Source: Toxotes chatareus (lineage: Eukaryota > Chordata > Actinopteri > Toxotidae). From it: a stretch of DNA of 64,000 bases. A program made the position numbers and the translations under genes. Below, in pieces: positions 45,104-57,792 of this stretch (positions are counted from its first letter, which is position 1; each line of letters opens with the position of its first letter). Below the pieces are notes generated by a model, which did not search any database, was not told the origin of the DNA, and saw only the letters and a program-made list of their open reading frames with translations. The DNA lies in the NCBI GenBank assembly GCA_016801885.1, contig JAFBJY010001439.1, forward strand, positions 31,496-95,495. Direction: 5' to 3'.

Positions 45104-45470
45104 GTCAGTTCTTCCTGGTTCTTTTTGCACATCATATAGCACCAAATGTGGATCAATCCGCTGATCAAAATAGTCCCTAAGAAATGTAACATTTCTTCCT
45201 GTTTATCTGATAAAAAACTACAGACAACTGGTGTCTTAGGAAAATGCTGAAAGAAATATTCATCTTCAGTACAAACAATTAATGATTAACTGACACAACA
45301 GTGTTGTTTATGGATGCTGGTGTGTTGCCTCCATCCTTCAGTATAGTGTTCAGTGCTACATGGTGACGTTGCTGCAGGACGTCAGCTGAGAGTTCCCAGA
45401 ATGACTTTGTCCTCAGACAATTTATCAGTGCTTGATGTGATATGAATAAAAATGTGTTTTGTGTTTTCAG

Positions 45471-45578
45471 AGGTCAGGACCACAGACTGAGAGCAGAGTC
45501 TCCAGGATCCAGCTGTCCATCTATGAAGAGTGACAGGTCCAAACCGTTCAGTCATGAACCTGGACCCTCAGACACAAA
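45471..45578 (+). CDS. NLRC3-like copy B, exon 2
   Basis: Acceptor GTGTTTTCAG, donor AA|GTAAGA at 45579, 108 bp. Encodes GQDHRLRAESPGSSCPSMKS, DRSKPFSHEPGPSDTK. Lacks five codons (LNPPA region) present in copy A. Confidence 0.8.
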
Positions 45579-46541
45579 GTAAGAAACTGTTTCTAGTGTA
45601 AACTGACCTGAGGATGATTCAGTTCTCAGACATATTTGAAGGAAACAGGGAGACACCAGGGACCAGATCCATAAAACTCTGTGTCCACACAAAGACAGAA
45701 ATATGCACACACACTCTTTTCAGCAGATTTATAAAGCAGAGCTTTCTCATGTTACTGTTTTATCAGTCTCAGTCATTGTGAGAGTTGGTGTATGAACACG
45801 AGCCTGATTGCCACTTCCAGAATCTGTAGACCTGTCAATGAAAAGAAGGACAAAGAAGAAACACAGTGTCTCCATGTTGGAGGTTCCCCTTTAATGATTT
45901 ACACGTCTGAGCCTTTAACAGCTTCTAGACATTGTGAACCAAATCTGGATATTTGTTCAAAACAATCAACAGAACATTTAGTCTCAGCACAGGTCGTGCT
46001 GCTAAAACCATTTGTTGTCAGGTTTCTGGGATTTAATGACTGTTGGAAAGGAGCTGAATGTCCTCACACTGGATTGTAGCTCCCAAAAAAGTTTGATCAG
46101 ACTGAAAAAGAAACGGTTTGACCCTACAGGGTCTTCATGATTTAAATGGCCAACATGACAACAAGCTGATAGGACTCAATACATCATCAAGATAAAATAC
46201 ATTATCAGGGACTGAAAGACAATGTCACAGTAATCCACCCAAAACATCCAAGAGTATCTCAGTAACTTCAAATATTTGTTAGAAAAGACAGTCAGTCAGA
46301 GCAGCACTGTACAAAGTAAGACTGTACATCTGCTCATGTCATCATCTCTGAAAACAGGACCTGTGCTTTGATACAGAGTCATTTGTTCTATCATACAGCT
46401 TTGACATTTAAGATGATTAGAAATAGCACAAAATGAAAAAGTTTTTCTTTGCTTGTCTTTAGTTTTTATGCAGCTGATGAAAGAAATGAGCAGATTCTCA
46501 GATTCTCTTTCTTTAGTCTGACATTATTTCTTCTGTGTCAG
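45579..46541. other. Intron 2 of copy B
   Basis: Aligned with intron 2 of copy A; no independent gene (the frame at 45792-46079 is intronic). Confidence 0.7.
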
Positions 46542-48405
46542 CAGATTTTCAGCAGATAGTGGTCTGCAGGAGGTTTTACATGAACATAAGATCAGTCTGA
46601 GGAGGAGATGTGAACGTGTGACTGAAGGAACTGATGGAACAGGAAGTGAAACCCTCCTCAACAGGATCTACACTGAGCTCTACATCACAGAGGGACAGAG
46701 TGAAGAGGTTAATACCCAACATGAGGTAAGGCAGCTGGAGACAGCTTCCAAGATGGAGACCCTCCATGACACTCCAATCAAGTGCCACAACATCTTTAAA
46801 GCCTTACCTGACCAACAGAGACGCATCAGAGTCGTTCTGACGACAGTGTTGCTGGCGTTGGAAAAACCTTCTCAGTGCAGAAGTTCACTCTGGACTGGGC
46901 AGAGGGCTCTGAAAACCAAGACCTCAGTCTGCTGGTTCTGCTTTCATTCAGGGAGCTGAACCTGATCAAAGATGAGCAGTTCAGTCTTCTCATGCTGCTC
47001 CACATTTTCCATCCAACATTAAAGAAGGTCACAGCAGAGAAGCTCGCTGTCTGTAAAGTGTTGTTCATCTTTGATGGCCTGGATGAAAGCAGACTTTCAC
47101 TGGATTTCAGAAACAGGAAGGTCGTGTCTGATGTCTCACAGAAGTCATCTGTCAACGTGTTGCTGACAAACCTCATCCAGGGGAATCTGCTTCCCTCAGC
47201 TCTGGTCTGGATAACTTCCCGACCTGCAGCAGCCAATCAGATCCCTCCTGCATGTGTTGACAGGGTAACAGAAGTACGAGGCTTCACTGACACCCAGAAG
47301 GAGGAGTACTTCAGGAGGAGATTCAGTGATGAAGAGCTGTCCAGAAGAGTCATCTCACACATCAAGACATCCAGGAGCCTCCACATCATGTGTCAGATCC
47401 CAGTCTTCTGCTGGATCTCTGCTACAGTTCTGGAGCACATGTTGACCACAGAGCAGACAGGAGAGCTGCCCAAGACCCTGACTGACCTGTACTCACACTT
47501 CCTGCTGGTTCAGACAAAGAGGAAGAAGCACAAGTATGACGAGGGACATGAGACGAGTCCACAGGAACTGACAGAGGCTGACAGGAAAGTTCTTCTGAAG
47601 CTGGGGAGGCTGGCGTTTAAACATCTGCAAAAGGAAACATCATGTTCTACCAAAAAGAACTGGAGCAGTGTGGTCTTGATGTCACAGAGGCCTTGGTTTA
47701 CTCAGGAGTTTGTACAGAGATCTTTAAAAGAGAGAGTGTGATCTTCCAGAAAACAGTCTACTGCTTTGTTCATCTGAGCATTCAGGAGTTTCTGGCTGCA
47801 GTCTACATGTTCCACTGTTACACAGAGAGGAAGACAAGAGAGCTGAGGACTTTCCTGGTACAAGATGACAAAAACTGGGCCGTAAAATCTTTTATCAGGA
47901 AAACTTTCAAGCATTTTGGAAACAATCAAAGCAGCTACCCATCACTCGATGACCTCCTGAGGGATTCCATGGAGAAATCCCTCCGAAGTAAAAATGGCCA
48001 CCTGGATCTCTTTGTTCGCTTCCTTCATGGCCTGTCTCTGGAGTCCAACCAGAGACTCTTAGGAGGCCTTCTGGGTCAGACAGAGGACAGACCAGAAATC
48101 ATCCAGAGAGCCATCAACAACCTGAAGGAGATGAACAGAGATGGTATCTCTCCTGACAGAAGCATCAACATCTTCCACTGTCTGATGGAGATGAACGACC
48201 GCTCAGTACATCAGGAGATCCAAGAGTTCCTGAAGTCAGAGAACAGATCAGAGAAGAGACTCTCTGAGATCCACTGTTCAGCTCTGGCCTATGTTCTGCA
48301 GATGTCAGAGGAGGTTCTGGATGAGTTGGACCTGGACAAGTACAACACATCAGAGGAGGGACGACGGAGACTGATCCCAGGTGTGTGGAACTGCAGAAAG
48401 GCTGT
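46542..48405 (+). CDS. NLRC3-like copy B, FISNA-NACHT exon (two frameshifts)
   Basis: FISNA: EHKISLRRRCER, TLLNRIYTELYITEGQSEE, ETASKMETLHDTPIKCHNIF, IRVVLT (46552-46835). A 1-bp deletion relative to copy A (near 46833-46837) falls within the codons before Walker A, so the P-loop is read out of frame with FISNA. NACHT continues from about 46840 in the next frame: FTLDWAEGSENQDLSLLVLL, Walker B LFIFDGLDE (47061-47087), ALVWITSRPAA, CQIPVFCWI. A second 1-bp deletion near 47626-47632 (CTGCAAAAGG versus CTGGAGAAAGG) shifts the frame again before FVHLSIQEFLAAVYMF (near 47767-47814) and the helical region to the donor at 48406. The region corresponding to copy A's second break is in frame here. Confidence 0.8.
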
Positions 48406-49864
48406 GTAAGTCCAAATATGATCTTTAACATTATCAGTCAGTGTAGATTAGTAGTTTGTTTTTTCAAATATATACAGTATAAAATTATTCATATGTAGAT
48501 TTTTGAGTTAGTTGTGATTATTACTATCATGTTTTTCTGTTTATCGATTATTATCTGTTAGATTCTCCATTCATTTGTTAATCTATTCATGTTATTTTGA
48601 GTCTTTTTTATTCATGCAAACCTGAAAAAACTAATTCAAGCAGAACTCAACTTATCTTAAGACTCATTGTGTGTCTCCAGGTGTTGTGGAGTATCACTGT
48701 GTGTGTGAAGAAACAGTAGTATAAAGGCTTTAGTGTCTCCAGAGGGAGCTGTGTGAGTCTGATAAATGTACTCTGGGAGTGTGGAGTTAGAAAGAAGTAA
48801 TCTTCCCAGACCTTGGTATGAAATGAAAGAAAAAAACATGCTGCTCAAATTAAAAGTGCTGCTTTACATTGTTGAATTCTCTACATTTAAGTGAGTTTCC
48901 TCTTTGAAAATTGAATCGAAGGCAACTGGACATATGTTTGTCTTTCCCAGACAAACATATGTCCAGTTGCCTTCAATTCAATTTTCAAAGAGAGAACTAT
49001 GACCTGGATGAATGAGAACATTCACAGACATTTAAGTGAGTTTGTAACTTTTGCTCAACAGCAGCCACTGTGGTAACTACAACTTTGTGAACTGACTCCA
49101 TAATGTCAACATCACCTTTTAACAGTTTGCTAACATCAACACTAGCACCATAAACTACTGGTCATACAGACCAAGAGTTACTGCTGATGAATTAAACTAA
49201 ATTTTCATTTTGAAGAGTGAAATGATGTTACATCTTCATTGTTGAAGCATCAAGGAGCAGTGTGTAGGATTTACTGACATCTAGTGGTGACATTGCATAC
49301 TGAATTCCCTTCCCTCACTCCTCCCTTTTCAAGGGTGTAGGAGAACCTATGGTGACCATCAGGTAACATAAAATGCTCTCTCTACAGCTAATGTATGTTT
49401 TTGTCCATTCTGGACCACTACAGAAACATGTAGGTGCAACATGGACTCACTCCCTGTATAGACATGAAGGGCTCTTTCTGAACAAAGAAAACACAGTGAT
49501 TCTTAGTTTCAGGTGATTAAACTCTACTTGAAACATAATTGTGAATATTATCTTCCATTTCTGCCAATAGATCCCCCTAAATCCTCCACACTGCTCCTTT
49601 AAAGTCTTTCCATATTTTGTGTTAAATAAGTCAGAAGCAGGTGTTTTCTCTCCTGGTGTAGAGGAGAGTAGACTCAGGAAACACACACCTTCAGCCAAGA
49701 ACAGAGGTCTGAATATATCAGAGCAGAATGGGAGAATTCAGTATTCTTCTACACATTTGTCTGAGTCAGACTGCTGAAGCTTCATTCAGCTACAGCTGAA
49801 CTCATCAAGTCATTTCTTACAGTGTAGTTGTGTTAGGAGGAGACTACTTCACAGTCAGTGTGGA
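48406..49864. other. Intron 3 of copy B, first part
   Basis: 48406-48620 and 49490-49530 align with intron 3 of copy A; between them lies B-specific sequence including the hairpin at 48900. No gene. Confidence 0.6.
48900..48992. repeat. Near-perfect foldback, 44-bp arms
   Basis: Arms 48900-48943 and 48949-48992 are reverse complements with one mismatch (GAATCGAAG against GAATTGAAG), loop TTCCC. Contains GGCAACTGGACATATGTTTG on one arm. Could be a cruciform, a foldback element or an RNA hairpin. Confidence 0.95.
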
Positions 49865-49865
49865 C

Positions 49866-52800
49866 CACAGATTAGATTAGATTAGATTCAACTTTATTGT
49901 CATTACACATGTACAGGGACAGGGTAACGAAATGCAGTTTAGCATCTAACCAGAAGTGCAAAAGCAGCAAGTGCAGGATATGCAAAAAAAAAAGTGCAAT
50001 ATATACAGTATTCACATTAGATATATACATATATAAATATATATAAATATGATGTACAGATGAGTGTTTTATAACAGTATGTACAGTTAAATAAGTATTA
50101 TGATCATACTATACAGATGCATTATGTACAGAGAGTGTATGTAAGTGTATGTACAGACATACAGGTAATATAAACTTACTATATAGATACATTTATGAAT
50201 ATATGTACACTATATAGGGAAGAAAAGTGGGTGGTGTGAGGAGTATGGATGGTGTGTGTGTGGGTAATGGGGGGGGGGTGTCGTCGGGGGCAGGGTTGGT
50301 GTGGGAGGTGGACGTGGGGGGGTTACAGGGGGCTAAGTTCAATAAGGAAACAGCTGTGGGGAAAAAGCTGTTCCTGAGTCTACTGGTTCTTGTTCGGAGG
50401 CTCCTGAAGCGTCTCCTGGAGGGCAGGAGGTTAATCAGACCATTTGCAGGGTGAGACGAGTCCTTGAGAATGTTGCGAGAGCTAAATGCGCAGACAGCGT
50501 TTTCTCTGGACCTCCTCAATGGAGGGAAGTGGAGTCCCAGTTATGCGTTGGGCAGTTTTCACCACCCGCTGCAGTGCCTTTCGGTCAGCGACTGAACAGT
50601 TTCCATACCAGACTGTGATACAGCTGGTCAGGATGCTCTCAATTACGGACCGGTAGAAGTTCACCAGAACGGCTGAGGATAGGTGGTTCTTCTTCAGTGT
50701 CCTCAGGAAGAAGAGGCGCTGGTGAGCTTTCTTGACCAGGCTGGAGGTGTTGGCGGACCAGGACAGGTCCTCTGTAATGTGAGTCCCCAGGAATTTGAAG
50801 CTGGAGACACGTTCAACAGCCATCCCATTGATGTGAATGGGGCTGTGTGTGCCTCTTTTCACCCTCCTGAAGTCCACAATAAGCTCCTTTGTCTTGCTGG
50901 TGTTCAGGAGCAAGTTATTGTTGCCGCACCACGTGGCCAGGTGCTGTACCTCCTCCCTGTAGGCAGTCTCATCATTGTTGCTGATGAGGCCAATCACCCT
51001 GGTGTAATCTGCAAACTTGATAATGGTGTTGGATCCATTTACAGGTCTGCAGTCATGGGTGAAGAGGGAGTAGAGGAATGGGCTCAGCACACAGCCCTGT
51101 GGTACGCCGGTGTTGAATGTGGTGGTGGTGGAGCAGATGTGGCCTGACCTGACATGCTGAGGTCTGTTGGTCAGAAAGTCTGTAATCCAGTTACAGAGGG
51201 AGGTGTCGATGCCCAGTTCTCCAAGTTTAGTGGTCAACTTGGAGGGGATAACGGTGTTGAATGCCGAGCTGAAGTCGACAAACAGCATTCGGGCGTAGGT
51301 GCTGTTGTTGTCCAGATGTGTGAGTACAGAGTGCAGAGTTGTGCATACTGCATCTTCTATGCTCCTATTGCTGCGATAGGCAAATTGGTGAGGGTCCAGT
51401 GTGGGTGGGAGGCAGTTTTGAGGTGAGCCAGGACCAGTCGCTCAAAGCACTTCAGTAACTATAGGTGTGAGTGCTACAGGGCGGTAGTCGTTCAGGCTCG
51501 CTGGGGAGGAGTGTTTTGGCACTGGCACGATGGAAGTGGACTTGAAGCATGTTGGCACAGCCGCTTGGGTGAAGGACAGGTTGAAGATGTCCATGAAGAC
51601 CCCTGCAAGCTGCTCTGCGCATGCCCTGAGCACGTGTCCAGGAATGCCGTCTGGGCCAGCCGCCTTGCGTGCATTGATCCGGGCTTAGTGCATTATAGAC
51701 ATCTGTGGAGGTGAACATGAGGGGCTGATGGTCTGCTGAGGGTGTTGTTGTCTTGGTGGCCATCTCCTTGTTGTCTCTGTCAAAGCGAGCATAAAAGTCA
51801 TTTAGCTCGTTGAGGAAGGAGACATCTGTAGCTGCCGGTGTGACGTTGCTGGGCTTGTAGTCACTGATGGCCTGGATGCCCTGCCACATGCGTTGGGGGT
51901 CAGAGTTGGTAAAGTGTTCCTCCACCTTTAGCTTGTAGCAGTGCTTGGCCTTTTTGATGGCCCTCTTCAGGTTAGCTCTGGATTCACTGTAGGCTTGTGC
52001 ATCACCTGATCTGAAGGTGGTGTCCCGGGCCTTCAGCAGGAGCCACACCTCCTTGTTCATCCATGGCTTCTGATTAGAGTATGTGGTGATCTGTTTCTGT
52101 GTTGTGATGCTGTCAATGGTGGTGTTGATATAATCCAGTACAGAGGAGGCATAGGTGTCAATGTCCGTATGGGAGCCACAGGTGGCCTGAGAAGCAAACA
52201 TACTCCAGTCTGTGTGTAGAAACCTGTCCTGAAGTACAGAGTCTTCCCCTGCTGGCCACACTTTGATGGTCTTCACTGTTGGCTTCACACGGTTGATGAG
52301 GGGTGAATATTTAGGAGTGAGGAACAAAGAAAGGTGATCAGACTGTCCCAGGTGGGGAGGGGGAGGCAGTGTAAGCTCCAGCAATGTTTGTATAAACGTG
52401 GTCTAAAATTGTGTCTCCTCTGGTGGGGCAGGAAACATGCTGGTGGAATTTTGGGAGCATAGTCTTTAAATTAGAATGATTGAAATCACCCGCCACAATA
52501 AATGCAGCCTCCGGGTGAGCAGTCTGCTGTTTGCTAATGGCTGCATGAAGTTCCCTCATAGCAAGCTTGGCATTAGCATCTGGGGAATGTAGGCTGCCGT
52601 GATAATGGTGGAGGTAAACTCCGTGGCAGATAAAAAGGTCTACACTTAACCATGAGAAACTCTAGGTTAGCTGAGCAGTGTCTCCCAACGATGACAGAGT
52701 TCGTACACCAAGCGTTGTTTATATAAATGCACAGTCCTCCGCCTCTGGTCTTACCGGAGTCATCTGCCGTTCTATCTGCCCGGAGTGTGTGGCGTCCGAC

Positions 52801-53301
52801 TAGCTCAATAGCATTGTTGGGTATGCCGCTGTGTAGCCATGTTTCTGTGAAAATCATGACGTTGCAGTCCAGAAGTCTCTTACAGTTGTTGATGCGAGTC
52901 GTATCTCATCCAGTTTGTTCACCAATGACCGTACATTTGCGAGGAAAACGCTGGGTAGAGAGAGCGGTGCAGTGTTGTTTTTAGCTTAGCTCTTAGCCCT
53001 CCGCGCTTTCCCCATCTCTGTTTACGATCTCGACGCCGCCTATGAGCTCTTCCGCCCAGCTGGTTAGTGTCGCGAGACTCTGGTGTTCTGGAGATCTCGG
53101 GATGAGTCGAAGATCGGCGATAAAACTGTTGGAGAAGCGTAGGTTGATATCCAAAAGCTCCTGACAGGTGTATGATGTTAAAGAAAAACTGTTCCGTACG
53201 AACAGACCCGAGATGAGCAGGAAAACTACTGCAATTTTGCAAAAACTGGGGAGACGCTGAGCCTCGCGTTGCACACGCGCCGCCATCTTGGTCTCATTTC
53301 A
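49866..53301 (-). pseudogene. CR1/L2-clade LINE in intron 3 of copy B, near full length
   Basis: 3' end at (GATTA)n TTCAACTTTATTGTCATTAC. From the 5' side on the minus strand: N-terminal segment with LTSYTCQELLDIN (53286-52993); endonuclease IFTETWLHSGIPNNAIELVG, FIVAGDFNHSNLKTMLPKFH, PTRGDTILDHVYTNI (52857-52338); linker LGQSDHLSLFLTPKYSPLIN, NQKPWMNKEVW (52384-51700); RT motifs IVPVPKHSSPASLNDYRPVA (about 51500), LFVDFSSAFNTVIP, GVPQGCVLSPFLYSLFTHDC, FADYT (51001-51015), KELIVDFRR, FKFLGTHITEDLSW (51288-50482); and the C-terminal SFFPTAVSLLN region near 50380-50340. The catalytic FADD is FADY here. Copy A has the empty site (about 31640). Flanking CACAG on both sides may be the target duplication. 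Confidence 0.85.
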
Positions 53302-53375
53302 CAGGAAGGACGACTGACACCAAAGACTCTTTAAATCAATGTGTGACATCTGACTGTTGGTTGAAGTCAAGAAAT
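53302..53375. other. Intron 3 remnant between LINEs
   Basis: GGAAGGACGACTGACACCAA and onward matches copy A 31644-31670 plus 31884-31935, giving the empty site for the hAT MITE. Confidence 0.8.
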
Positions 53376-55195
53376 TATTTATTATGACATCTACAAAGAG
53401 AGCCTACATAACTACAACCAAGAACTGAAAGTGGCAAGACAATCCTTTTTTCTGACATTATTGATAGAAACAGTAACAATGCTCACACGTTGTTTTCTAT
53501 TATAGACAGACTGACAAACCCAGGAGTATCAGTCCCACCTGAACTGCTCTCCAAAAGATCATGCAATGACTTTGCACATTTTTCACAAAATATCAAAAAT
53601 AAGACAAACTGTTTGTAGTTCCAGCTCAGGTAAAATGATGATGTCACTTTTGCCTTCCTGTCCACCAGTTAGCCTAGCACATTTTAACCCGCTAGATAAT
53701 ACAGCACTTACAGAACTCGTCAAACAACTAAAATCTACAACATGCTCACTCGATGATCTGCCAACAAAATTTTTCAAAAACGTTTTTAACTGCATAGCTT
53801 CAGATGTGTTGCAGATAGTAAACAACTCTCTTGAGTCAGGGCAGTTTCCCCAAGCCCTGAAAACTGCAGTTATTAAACCTCTTCTTAAAAAATCTAATCT
53901 GGATGCTTCAGCTATAAACAACTACAGGCCAATATCTAACCTTCCTTCTCTGGGAAAGATCATTGAAAAGGCTGCTTTTCAACAAATTCATGCATTTTTG
54001 GTGCAAAACAATCTTTTAATGAATTTCAGTCATGTTTTCGAGCACATCACAGCACTGAGACAGCACTTGTGAAAGTCTTGAATGACATACATCTGAATAA
54101 TGATGCATCCAAAGTCTCTGTCTTAGTATTATTGGACCTTAGTGCTGCATTCGATACAGTTGATCACAATATACTCCTTGACAGACTGGAAAACTGGGTA
54201 GGACTCACTGGCACAGTGCTGAGTTGGCTCAAATCTTACTTACATGGTAGGGATTACTTGGTCTCAATGGGTAACTATGAATCTGGCCAAACTAAGATTA
54301 CATACGGGGTTCCTCAGGGTCCATTCTTGGACCACTTCTGTTCAATATCTACATGCTGCCCCTAGCTCAGATCATTGAACATCACAATATCTCTTACCAC
54401 ACTTATATGGACGACACACAACTTTATATTTCAGTGTCACCACACGACTACAGTCCCCTACATTCACTAAGCAAGTGTATTCAGCAAATCAACGAGTGGA
54501 TGTGCCAGAATTTTCTCCAGGTTAATGCAGATAAGAAAGAATTGATTGTTTTTGGCTACAAAAATGAAAGGTCCAAGATCAGTGAGCACCTTGACTCCAT
54601 GTCACTGAAGGTTACAAATCAAGCCAGAAATCTCGGTGTAATCCTTGACTCAGACCTGAATTTCACCAACCATATAAAAGCTATCACCAGGTCTGCCTAT
54701 TACCACCTGAAAAATATTGCTAGGTTCAAGGGTTTTCTATCCAAACAAGACACAGAAAAACTTATCCACGCATTCGTTTTCAGTAGGCTAGATTATTGTA
54801 ATGGCATCCTAACAGGTCTAAACAAACGATCTATCAGACAGTTGCGGCTGGTCCAAAATGCTGCTGCCAGAGTCCTGAACACCAGAAAATGGACCACATT
54901 ACACCTGTCCTCAAATCAGTTTATTTAAGTCAGGCCTGAAAACACACTTGTTTACTGAAGCATTCTCTTAAATTGTCTTAACTGCACTCTTCTTTATTTA
55001 ATTATTTTACTGTTTTCTATACTGTCTTTTCTCCAATGTTTTATTTCTTTTATTCTATTATTTATGATTTCAGTGCAATATGATTTGCTTTTATTCTATG
55101 ATTTTAATGTAATCTGTAAAGCACTATGAATTACCTTGTGTACGAATGGTGCTATATAAATAAACCTTGCCTTACCTTGCCTTGCCTTCAGTGGT
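53376..55195 (+). pseudogene. L2-like LINE, 5'-truncated, in intron 3 of copy B
   Basis: Plus-strand LINE starting inside the linker before RT (YKESL, NQELKVARQSFFSDII, FSIIDRLTNPGVSVPPELLS), then VIKPLLKKSNLDASAINNYR, PISNLPSLGKIIEKAAFQQI (53566-54072), LLDLSAAFDTVDHNILLDRL (motif A), GVPQG (54069-54365), YMDDTQLYISV (54404 on; usual form YADDT), NLGVILDSDLNF, RLDYCNGIL, LVQNAAARVL (54353-54928). Frame breaks near 54060 and 54345 and a deletion after AARVLNTRK. 3' end TAAAGCACTATGAATTACC, CTATATAAATAAACC and a (CCTTG)n tail to 55195. Confidence 0.8.
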
Positions 55196-55472
55196 GAAGA
55201 GGATTTGAGTCCAACATGTCTGATTTGATCTTTATCTTCTAATTCCAGACTTGACTGAGCTCAGCAGCATGTTAAGAATCTGTGTTGACATGAATAGTTT
55301 TGTGAATGTTGTGGTGACATTTGGATGATGTGTGTAGAAGGCTGACATTATGATGATCCACAATAAAAGAAGGACAAAGTCCCTCTACTCATGTTAGTGA
55401 AAGCCCATTGATTAGGACATATCTGATTGGATTAGAAATGATTTTCATCCACATGATTTATTCATTATTCAG

Positions 55473-55646
55473 ATTGGGTTGCTGCAGTTTGACAGAGATC
55501 AGCTGGGCTTCTCTGGCCTCAGCTCTGAAGTCCAACCCCTCCCATCTGAGAGACCTGGACCTGTGGATGAACAACCTACAGGATTCAGGAGTGAAGCTGC
55601 TGTGTGGTTCTCTGGAGAGTCCACACTGTAGACTGGAGACTCTGAG
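55473..55646 (+). CDS. NLRC3-like copy B, LRR exon 1 (intact)
   Basis: 174 bp, acceptor ATTATTCAG, donor GAG|GTCAGT. Encodes LGCCSLTEISWASLASALKS, HLRDLDLWMNNLQDSGVKLL, CGSLESPHCRLETLR. The variable face (DLWMNN) differs from copy A. Confidence 0.85.
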
Positions 55647-56522
55647 GTCAGTTCACTGTCTGTTACTGTTGTAGATCTTATATCTTTATTCCACAACTGA
55701 ACCTGGTTTATCTTCATCCACAACTTGGATCCATTCATCTTGAATGAATGAATGGATGAAAATTGAAATAGTTATTGTTCCATATTGTGACTATTTCTTA
55801 TCTCAGACTGAGAATTATTCCTTCAGTTTCACTTCATTTCAGACAGTTGTCATGAATAATGTCTGTTGACTTCACTGAAGCGTTGTGATGCTCATGGTGA
55901 AAAACGTTTGTTGACAGGACTTTTAATTTTCAAATTATCACGGCATTTTTGATGGTTTTATCCTATACCCTGTTGTCTGCTGGGCATACAGACTGGTTTT
56001 GCTGTGTATTTACATTCTGGTCCAGGGTCTAGATGAATTAACTTTTAGTCTCACAAGGACCATATTTATTGTCGGCCATCTTGTCCTCTTTTAGCAGGAG
56101 TTAAAGCCTTCAATGGTTACATTATCACCAATATCACTGCATAACATGTTAGTAGGACTATCAGGGCCACAAATAACATCACACAAAGTCCTTCAGCTGC
56201 TCCTGGATGATGCTCCCTCACATCCACTTGTACAACTATCCAACATCTCACAGCTGATTATCCTGTATATGCACCACACAGAAGGCACATTCACAGTTTC
56301 TGCAGAAATGTTCTACTTATTATTACTAGTAGCAGCAGTATGGTATGCAAGCATGTTATGAATGTTGTGGTGAGATTTGGAGGATGTGTAGAAGGCTGAC
56401 ATGATGATCCACAATAAGAGAAGGACAAAGTCCCTCTACTCATGTTAGTGAAAGCTCATTGATTAGGACATATCTGAATTGATTAGAAATGATTTTATCC
56501 ACATGATTTATTCTATATTCAG
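55647..56522. repeat. LRR intron unit of copy B
   Basis: 55840-56100 resembles 34915-35230; 56100-56510 matches 33190-33650, 35400-35750 and 62935-63305. No gene. Confidence 0.7.
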
Positions 56523-56695
56523 ATTGAGTTCCTGCAGTTTGTCAGAGAGCAGCTGTGCTTCTCTGGCCTCAGCTCTGAAGTCCAACCCTCCCATCTGAGA
56601 CACCTGGACCTGTGGGACAACAAGCTGCAGGATTCAGGAGTGAAGCTGCTGTGTGGTTTTCTGGAGAGTTCACACTGTAGACTGGAGACTCTGGG
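56523..56695 (+). CDS. NLRC3-like copy B, LRR exon 2 (frameshifted)
   Basis: 173 bp with AACCCTCCC in place of AACCCCTCCC (near 56584-56592); frame lost after ALKSN, then resumes one base off as HLRHLDLWDNKLQDSGVKLL, CGFLESSHC. Donor GGGG|GTCAGT is slightly altered. Confidence 0.8.
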
Positions 56696-57792
56696 GTCAG
56701 TTCACTGTCTGTTACTGTTGTAGATCTTAGATCTTTAATCCACAACTGAACCTGGTTTATCTTCATCCAGAACTTGAATCCATTCATCTTGAATGAATGA
56801 ATGAATGAGATTTGAAATAGTTATTGTTCCATATTGTGACTTTTTCTTTTCTCAGACTAAGAATTATTCCTTCAGTTTCACTTCATTTCAGTCAGTTGTC
56901 ATGAATAATGTCTGTTGACTTCAACGAAACCTTCAGAACTCACACACACGTATTTACAGTCAGCAGACTAATGTTTTCTAAATGAAGTGTAGAAAATGTC
57001 CAGTGTGAGTTGTTCAAAGTCCATTTTTATCACAACAACATACAGAAGATCCTCAGAACTATTTGTACAAATCAATTGAAAAACACTTGAAGAAAAAAAC
57101 TCTTCTTTCCTTTGAAGTTCATTTCAATGAAGTGTGTGTGTGTTAAGGAGCAAAGACTTAAAGAACGACACTGTTGGTTTGACATGTTTCAGTCCATTAA
57201 CTGCAAATCTTGTTGTATTGTAAAGTGTCACTGGTTTGGAAAGACACCAACAGATACAATGCATTATAATTATAATTATAAATACCATGGTTTTAGTATT
57301 ACATTGTGTGTATGTGACTTTGCTTCTGAGCATTTTCCAAAGTTTTCCATTAAATCCATCTGTAATTTGGGATCAAATAGTTGTTGTTTAGTTGAATATG
57401 TGTTTAGTTGTGGATTTCCTGAGCTGATCTGCAGGATAGAGACCAGGACCAAGAGAGACATTTTTCCTGGATCAGGACTGAACATTTGAAGTTTGATCCA
57501 TTTCATTGGTGAATCAAAGTCAGTTTTAGTCCAACATGTCTGATTTGATCTTTATCTTCTAATTCCAGACTTGACTGAGCTCAGCAGCATGTTATGAATC
57601 TGTGTTGACATGAATAGTTGTGTGAATGTTGTGGTGACATTTGGATGATGTGTGTAGAAGGCTGACATTATGATGATCCACAATAAGAGAAGGACAAAGT
57701 CCCTCTACTCATGTTAGTGAAAGCTCATTGATTAGGACATATCTGATTGGATTAGAAATGATTATTATCCACATGATTTATTCTTTATTCAG
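56696..57792. repeat. LRR intron unit of copy B
   Basis: 57000-57420 recurs in part at 58290-58680 and 63780-63980; 57530-57790 matches 55210-55470. No gene; the frame at 57112-57489 is intronic. Confidence 0.7.

Noticed and set aside
50683..51426. Plus-strand frames of 154 and 90 codons
   Set aside because: Antisense of the LINE at 49866-53301.
55235..55275. Extra LRR exon after TTCTAATTCCAG at 55249 and at 57570
   Set aside because: Acceptor-like, and the sequence is repeated before two LRR exons, but no LRR reading frame or donor follows.
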